The translations under genes were made by a program, and so were the position numbers. Below are positions 60,156-64,000 of a stretch of DNA of 64,000 nucleotides, one piece after another. Source of the stretch: Gluconobacter sp. Gdi (GTDB lineage: Bacteria > Pseudomonadota > Alphaproteobacteria > Acetobacterales > Acetobacteraceae); the NCBI RefSeq assembly GCF_014132155.1, contig NZ_BLJQ01000002.1, positions 562,845 to 626,844 on the forward strand, read 5' to 3'. Under the pieces are notes generated by a model that was not told the origin of the DNA, ran no database searches, and saw only the letters and a list, made by a program, of their open reading frames with translations. Numbering within the stretch: the first letter of the stretch is position 1; every line of letters starts with the position of its first letter.

Positions 60156-61691
60156 ATGAGCAGATTGACCGCCAGCCTTGCCCTGTCCTGCGCCGTTTCC
60201 CTGGCGCTGTCCGTTACGACGGTACAGGCCCAGACCGCCCCGCAGCCCTCTCCGGCACCCGTACCAGCCCCGCGCTCCGTTCCGTCCAGCTTTGCGGATC
60301 TGGCAAATCGCCTTCTTCCGTCCGTGGTGAACGTTTCGACGTCTGCTGTGCTCAAGCCCGGTAAGGATGAAGACAAGGGGCCGGACTCCAGTGGTCCGGA
60401 TGGCCCGCAGGTGCCGCAGTTCCCGCAGGGCTCACCGCTGGAAAAATTCTTCCACGACTACATGACGCACAAGCCGGCACCGAACCGCCCGCCGCGGCGG
60501 ATGCAGGCTCTGGGATCAGGCTTTATTGTCGATCCGGCGGGCATCATAGTGACGAACAATCACGTCATTGAAGGCGCAGATCAGGTCTCCGTGACACTTC
60601 AGGACGGCACGGAACTGCCGGCAAAGATTGTCGGGCGCGACAGTCAGGTTGATCTGGCCGTTCTGGAAGTCAAACCGAAGCATTCGCTGCCAGCTGTTCC
60701 GTTAGGACACAGCGATGCCGCCAGGATCGGAGACTGGGTGGTGGCCATTGGCAATCCGTTCGGCCTGAACGGAACAGTCACGGCAGGTATCATCTCGTCC
60801 CGCGGACGGAATGTCGAACACGGCCTGTATGATGACTATATCCAGACGGATGCAGCCATTAACCGGGGAAATTCTGGCGGCCCGCTCTTTAATCTCTCGG
60901 GCGAAGTCATTGGCATCAACACCTTGATCTATGGTGGGGCCGGGGGTGATTCTATCGGGATCGGCTTTGCCATCCCGGCGGATGACGCGCGTGGCATCAT
61001 CGATCAGCTTCGTAAGACAGGTCATGTGTCGCGCGGGTGGATGGGACTGAAGTTCCAGAATGTCTCCTACGACATTGCGGAGGATCTTGATTTCCACCAG
61101 GCTGATGGCACGGTCGGCAAGGGCGCGCTGGTGTCTGAAGTGGGGCCGAAAAGTCCGGCAGCTCAGGCTGGCCTGCAGGTTGGTGACATCATCACCCGTG
61201 TGGGCAGTCAGGATGTGACGGGGCAGACCATGCCGCGTATCATTGCGTCCATTCTTCCTGGAACGAAAACAGAGCTGACCGTCTGGCATAAGGGCAGCAT
61301 CAAGACGCTTCCGATCACGCTGGCACAGTCGCCGAACGCGCCAGATATGCCACCGTCCGACACGCATCAGCCAACGCATACGAAAGCAGCTTTTGGCGAG
61401 CTGGGTCTGGCCGTGCGTTCCATCGATGCGGAAATGCGCACCCAATATGCTCTGACGGACGATCAGCGTGGCGTGCTGGTGGATCGGGTTGAACCCTCCA
61501 GCCCGGCCACATCTCGCGGGATTGCGGTTGGGAATGTGATTACGCAGGTTGGGCAGGATCAGATCGACACGCCGGATGCGTTTGCCAAAGCTGTGAGCCG
61601 CGCGCTGGAACAGAAAAAGAAAGAAGTTCTGCTTTTGGTGCAGGATGATGACGGACTACGCTGGGTGCCAGTCCCCTTTCTGGGAAACTGA
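60156..61691 (+). CDS. Periplasmic serine protease DegP/HtrA family
   Basis: A 511-residue trypsin-like protease with a signal peptide (LTASLALSCAVSLALSVTTV, cut near VQA). The catalytic triad is H136 (NNHVIEG), D166 (QVDLAVLEV) and S240 (GNSGGPLF). Two PDZ domains follow (about 285-385 and 410-505). It degrades misfolded periplasmic and outer-membrane proteins. The proline-rich stretch before the protease domain is longer than in E. coli DegP. Confidence 0.95.
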   Translation: MSRLTASLALSCAVSLALSVTTVQAQTAPQPSPAPVPAPRSVPSSFADLANRLLPSVVNVSTSAVLKPGKDEDKGPDSSGPDGPQVPQFPQGSPLEKFFHDYMTHKPAPNRPPRRMQALGSGFIVDPAGIIVTNNHVIEGADQVSVTLQDGTELPAKIVGRDSQVDLAVLEVKPKHSLPAVPLGHSDAARIGDWVVAIGNPFGLNGTVTAGIISSRGRNVEHGLYDDYIQTDAAINRGNSGGPLFNLSGEVIGINTLIYGGAGGDSIGIGFAIPADDARGIIDQLRKTGHVSRGWMGLKFQNVSYDIAEDLDFHQADGTVGKGALVSEVGPKSPAAQAGLQVGDIITRVGSQDVTGQTMPRIIASILPGTKTELTVWHKGSIKTLPITLAQSPNAPDMPPSDTHQPTHTKAAFGELGLAVRSIDAEMRTQYALTDDQRGVLVDRVEPSSPATSRGIAVGNVITQVGQDQIDTPDAFAKAVSRALEQKKKEVLLLVQDDDGLRWVPVPFLGN

Positions 61692-61980
61692 CTTAATTTG
61701 GATCAGTAAGATTGAGGGACGACGGAAAATTATGTCATCGGTTTTGCTTCAAAAGCGGACCGGTTTGCGCCGTTCCTCAATCTGAATGAGGCCGTTCTAT
61801 TTGTCGCTACGGCGTTGCCTCTCAGGTTCTGAGCGCCAATCTCGACTGTGATGTTCTGTCGCTTGGGAGCGATACCGATCGTCATTCCAGAAAATGGCTG
61901 GTCCAACGCGTCGTTTGAATGAGCCCGGGCACTGAAACGAGTGGACTGAAGAACTCGGAAGCTCTTAAAGCGCTCATGAA

Positions 61981-63051
61981 ATGATGAGTGCTCTGAAAAA
62001 AATCACACAGACCTGGCTGATGGTTCCGCCCAAGGGAAGCAACTGGCGGGAGGTCCTACGACCTGCCACACGCCAGACCATTCGCGTTCTGGTTTCGATT
62101 GTCACGGCCTGGGTTGTGGGCATGACGCTGCATCTTCAGGAAACAATCTGGGCGCTCGTGACCGCGCTGATTGTTACGCAGTCCAGCATAACGCAGACAA
62201 TGGCAACAGCCCGCGATCAGATTACCGGGACTCTGCTGGGCGCTGTTGCAGGGATCGTAGCGGTCTTGCTGGAAATGTGGACGGGTCTGCGGTGGCTGCC
62301 TTTCTGGGTAGTTCTTGCGCCGTTGGCCTTCCTCGCAGCCGTTCAGACCAATCTGCGGTTTGCCTGTATTACCCTGATTATTGTGTATCTGTTTCCCAGT
62401 GAGGGCAGCCCGTTTCTGCCAATGGTAACGCGGCTGACGGCTATCATGATTGGTGTGGTCGTCTCTCTGGTGGTGTCTTTTGTGGTATTGCACAGCAGTG
62501 CCCGAAAGCAGGCTTTCCACACATCCAGCCGCATCCTGCGACGTCTGGATGGACTGCTGGAAGGCGCACTGGATCAGAAAACGGGCTGGCGGGAAATTGA
62601 AACCCGGAACGAAGCCTGCGTGGCCCTTCTGATCGAACTTGAAGGCGCAGTGGAAGAGGCCAGACGCGAGCGTTTCAGTGACCTGGAGAAGCGCGACCCT
62701 GTGCTCGCGGCACTTCCAAGGTTGATGCGGCGGCTCCTGAACGATACGATGCTGGTGGCTCGAGCAATCGCGACAGGCCGTGCAGCAGGGAATACAGGCC
62801 TTGTTCCACTCTACAAAAGCCTCAGCCACACGCTGAGAGCATTGGCTCATAGCTGTGAACAAAGATTTGTTCGCAAGCAGGACCGTCATCCGCATCAGCC
62901 GGAAGACAAAGACATTCTCGAACTTCTTCCTCGGCTGGAAGAACAGACACGGCCTGAAATGCGCTTCGTCATGTCTCTGTTCAAGGATGATCTGGAGCGC
63001 GCCGTAGGCGTTCTCATGCGGGACGATGCCAGTGCTGCCAAAGGGCTCTAG
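61981..63051 (+). CDS. FUSC/aromatic acid exporter-like membrane protein
   Basis: A 356-residue protein with six N-terminal membrane segments (IRVLVSIVTAWVVGMTLHLQETIWALVTALIVTQ, then LLGAVAGIVAVLLEMW and LTAIMIGVVVSLVVSFVVL) and a long cytoplasmic helical domain (SSRILRRLDGLLEGALD). It is about half the size of full AaeB pumps. A hairpin (GCGCTCAT/ATGAGTGC, 61970-61991) encloses the start codon. The 289-base gap before it (61692-61980) holds no gene that I can see. Confidence 0.85.
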   Translation: MMSALKKITQTWLMVPPKGSNWREVLRPATRQTIRVLVSIVTAWVVGMTLHLQETIWALVTALIVTQSSITQTMATARDQITGTLLGAVAGIVAVLLEMWTGLRWLPFWVVLAPLAFLAAVQTNLRFACITLIIVYLFPSEGSPFLPMVTRLTAIMIGVVVSLVVSFVVLHSSARKQAFHTSSRILRRLDGLLEGALDQKTGWREIETRNEACVALLIELEGAVEEARRERFSDLEKRDPVLAALPRLMRRLLNDTMLVARAIATGRAAGNTGLVPLYKSLSHTLRALAHSCEQRFVRKQDRHPHQPEDKDILELLPRLEEQTRPEMRFVMSLFKDDLERAVGVLMRDDASAAKGL

Positions 63052-63174
63052 GCGCCAGTTGATGGCGTTTTTTCGAAACCCGGTCGTGATCTCCCGCGTT
63101 TTCTGGAGAGCTCGGTGCATCTGCCCGGAAAACCGGCCCCCGTCAGAGGCTGGTCATTAGGAACGGAGAAATCC

Positions 63175-64000
63175 ATGATTACGCACGAAACCCTCAAGTC
63201 TCTTCCCGCCGGTGTGCAGGCTCCGCCCTACGACATCAACGGGATAAAGCCAGGGATCGTGCATTTTGGTGTGGGCAATTTCTTTCGTGCCCACGAGGCA
63301 TTCTATGTTGAACAAATTCTTAAGGATGATCCCAACTGGGGCATCATTGGCGTTGGTCTAACGGGCGGTGACCGCTCAAAGAAAAAAGCTGAAGAATTCA
63401 AAAAGCAGGATTGCCTCTTCTCCCTGACGGAAACGGCACCGTCTGGCAAAAGCACTGTCCGCGTCATGGGCGCATTGCGGGACTATCTGCTGGCTCCGGC
63501 AGATCCTGAAGCCGTACTGAAGCACCTCTCAGACCCTGCCATCCGGATTGTTTCCATGACGATCACGGAAGGTGGATACAACATCAATGAATCGACGGGT
63601 GCGTTCGATCTTGAGAATGCGGCTGTTCAGCAGGATTTGAAGACGCCGGAAGCGCCGTCCACGATCTTCGGATATGTTGTAGAAGGGCTCCGTCGCCGCC
63701 GGGATACCGGGGGTAAGGCCTTTACGATCATGTCCTGCGATAATCTGCGGCACAACGGTAACGTCGCCCGCAAGGCGTTCCTGGGTTATGCAAAGGCGCG
63801 TGATCCGGAACTGGCCAAGTGGATTGAAGAAAACGCCACATTCCCCAACGGAATGGTGGATCGCATCACACCGACCGTGTCTTCAGCAATTGCCAAGCGC
63901 CTGAATGAGGCCAGTGGTCTGAGCGATGATCTTCCGCTCGTTGCTGAGGATTTTCATCAGTGGGTGCTGGAAGACAGCTTTGCTGACGGACGTCCGGCAC
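63175..64000 (+). CDS. mtlD: Mannitol 2-dehydrogenase (long-chain polyol dehydrogenase), 3' end outside window
   Basis: The first 275 residues of an NAD(P)-dependent enzyme that interconverts D-mannitol and D-fructose. GGAG at 63164-63167 precedes ATG 63175. The nucleotide-binding region shows GIVHFGVGNFFRAHEAFYVEQIL and VGLTGGDRSKKKAEEF. Further blocks are MTITEGGYNI, SCDNLRHNGNV, NGMVDRITP and EDFHQWVLED. The sequence closely resembles Gluconobacter cytoplasmic mannitol dehydrogenases as I remember them. The C-terminal catalytic lysine region lies beyond the window. Confidence 0.93.
   Translation, partial: MITHETLKSLPAGVQAPPYDINGIKPGIVHFGVGNFFRAHEAFYVEQILKDDPNWGIIGVGLTGGDRSKKKAEEFKKQDCLFSLTETAPSGKSTVRVMGALRDYLLAPADPEAVLKHLSDPAIRIVSMTITEGGYNINESTGAFDLENAAVQQDLKTPEAPSTIFGYVVEGLRRRRDTGGKAFTIMSCDNLRHNGNVARKAFLGYAKARDPELAKWIEENATFPNGMVDRITPTVSSAIAKRLNEASGLSDDLPLVAEDFHQWVLEDSFADGRPA

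Noticed and set aside
1-64000. CRISPR array or other regularly spaced repeats
   Set aside because: No regularly spaced direct repeats of CRISPR size were noticed on reading the window.

Overview
The window is a stretch of chromosome from an acetic acid bacterium, most likely Gluconobacter or a close relative in the Acetobacteraceae. The evidence is a long-chain mannitol 2-dehydrogenase of the Gluconobacter type running off the right edge, two OprB-type sugar porins, a gluconolactonase-like protein, a circularly permuted alphaproteobacterial tmRNA, and an aconitase next to an NAD-type isocitrate dehydrogenase. Most of the DNA is moderately GC-rich; two stretches (about 15.2-17.0 kb and 30.2-31.7 kb) are visibly AT-rich and look acquired.

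Layout, left to right. 0-4 kb: tRNA-thiolation and Fe-S supply genes (two cysteine desulfurases, a 2Fe-2S ferredoxin, mnmA) and a glutathione transferase. 4-8.5 kb: a lipoprotein, topoisomerase IB, a Na+/H+ antiporter, a small secreted protein and an SMP-30/gluconolactonase homologue. 8.6-14 kb: peroxide defence, with oxyR, an SDR dehydrogenase, a Tat-exported purine deaminase behind a strongly folded leader, ahpC and ahpF. 14-18.2 kb: a LysE exporter, a YegP protein, an AT-rich LuxR regulator and, divergent from it, a mosaic Hint-domain protein. 18.2-23 kb: acnA, NAD-IDH and a divergent LysR regulator. 23-27.7 kb: a cluster of zinc peptidase, transglutaminase, circularly permuted ATP-grasp and alpha-E proteins, matching a widespread but poorly understood peptide-modification gene set. 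28-32.5 kb: hldE, then a decayed island ending at tRNA-Leu (IS5-family remnant, AT-rich LysR gene, integrase fragment).

32.5-36.5 kb: a tightly coupled five-gene minus-strand operon. It starts with a polyamine-type ABC ATPase whose catalytic motifs are all degenerate, then a periplasmic binding protein, a half-size permease, a YcgN cysteine-cluster protein and a YgjP-type metallopeptidase. 36.6-44 kb: a DUF883/holin-X pair, an efflux set (DUF1656, HlyD adaptor, NodT channel) without its pump, a secreted hydrolase, a CbpA-type DnaJ between two tiny genes, and a POT peptide transporter. 44-50 kb: OprB porin, TonB receptor under a Fur box, and a second OprB. 50-58 kb: a POTRA-only periplasmic protein, DUF1643, a periplasmic peroxiredoxin, a lytic transglycosylase-SPOR protein, a Wzm/Wzt-like exporter, a VOC protein, and SspB beside the permuted tmRNA gene and thyX. 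58-64 kb: tRNA-Thr, a small lipoprotein coupled to mrp, a DegP protease, a FUSC protein and mannitol dehydrogenase.

The most notable points are the degenerate ABC operon, the folded leader in front of the exported deaminase, the mosaic Hint protein, and several short genes (52, 49 and 52 codons) coupled to larger neighbours. No CRISPR array or intact prophage was seen.
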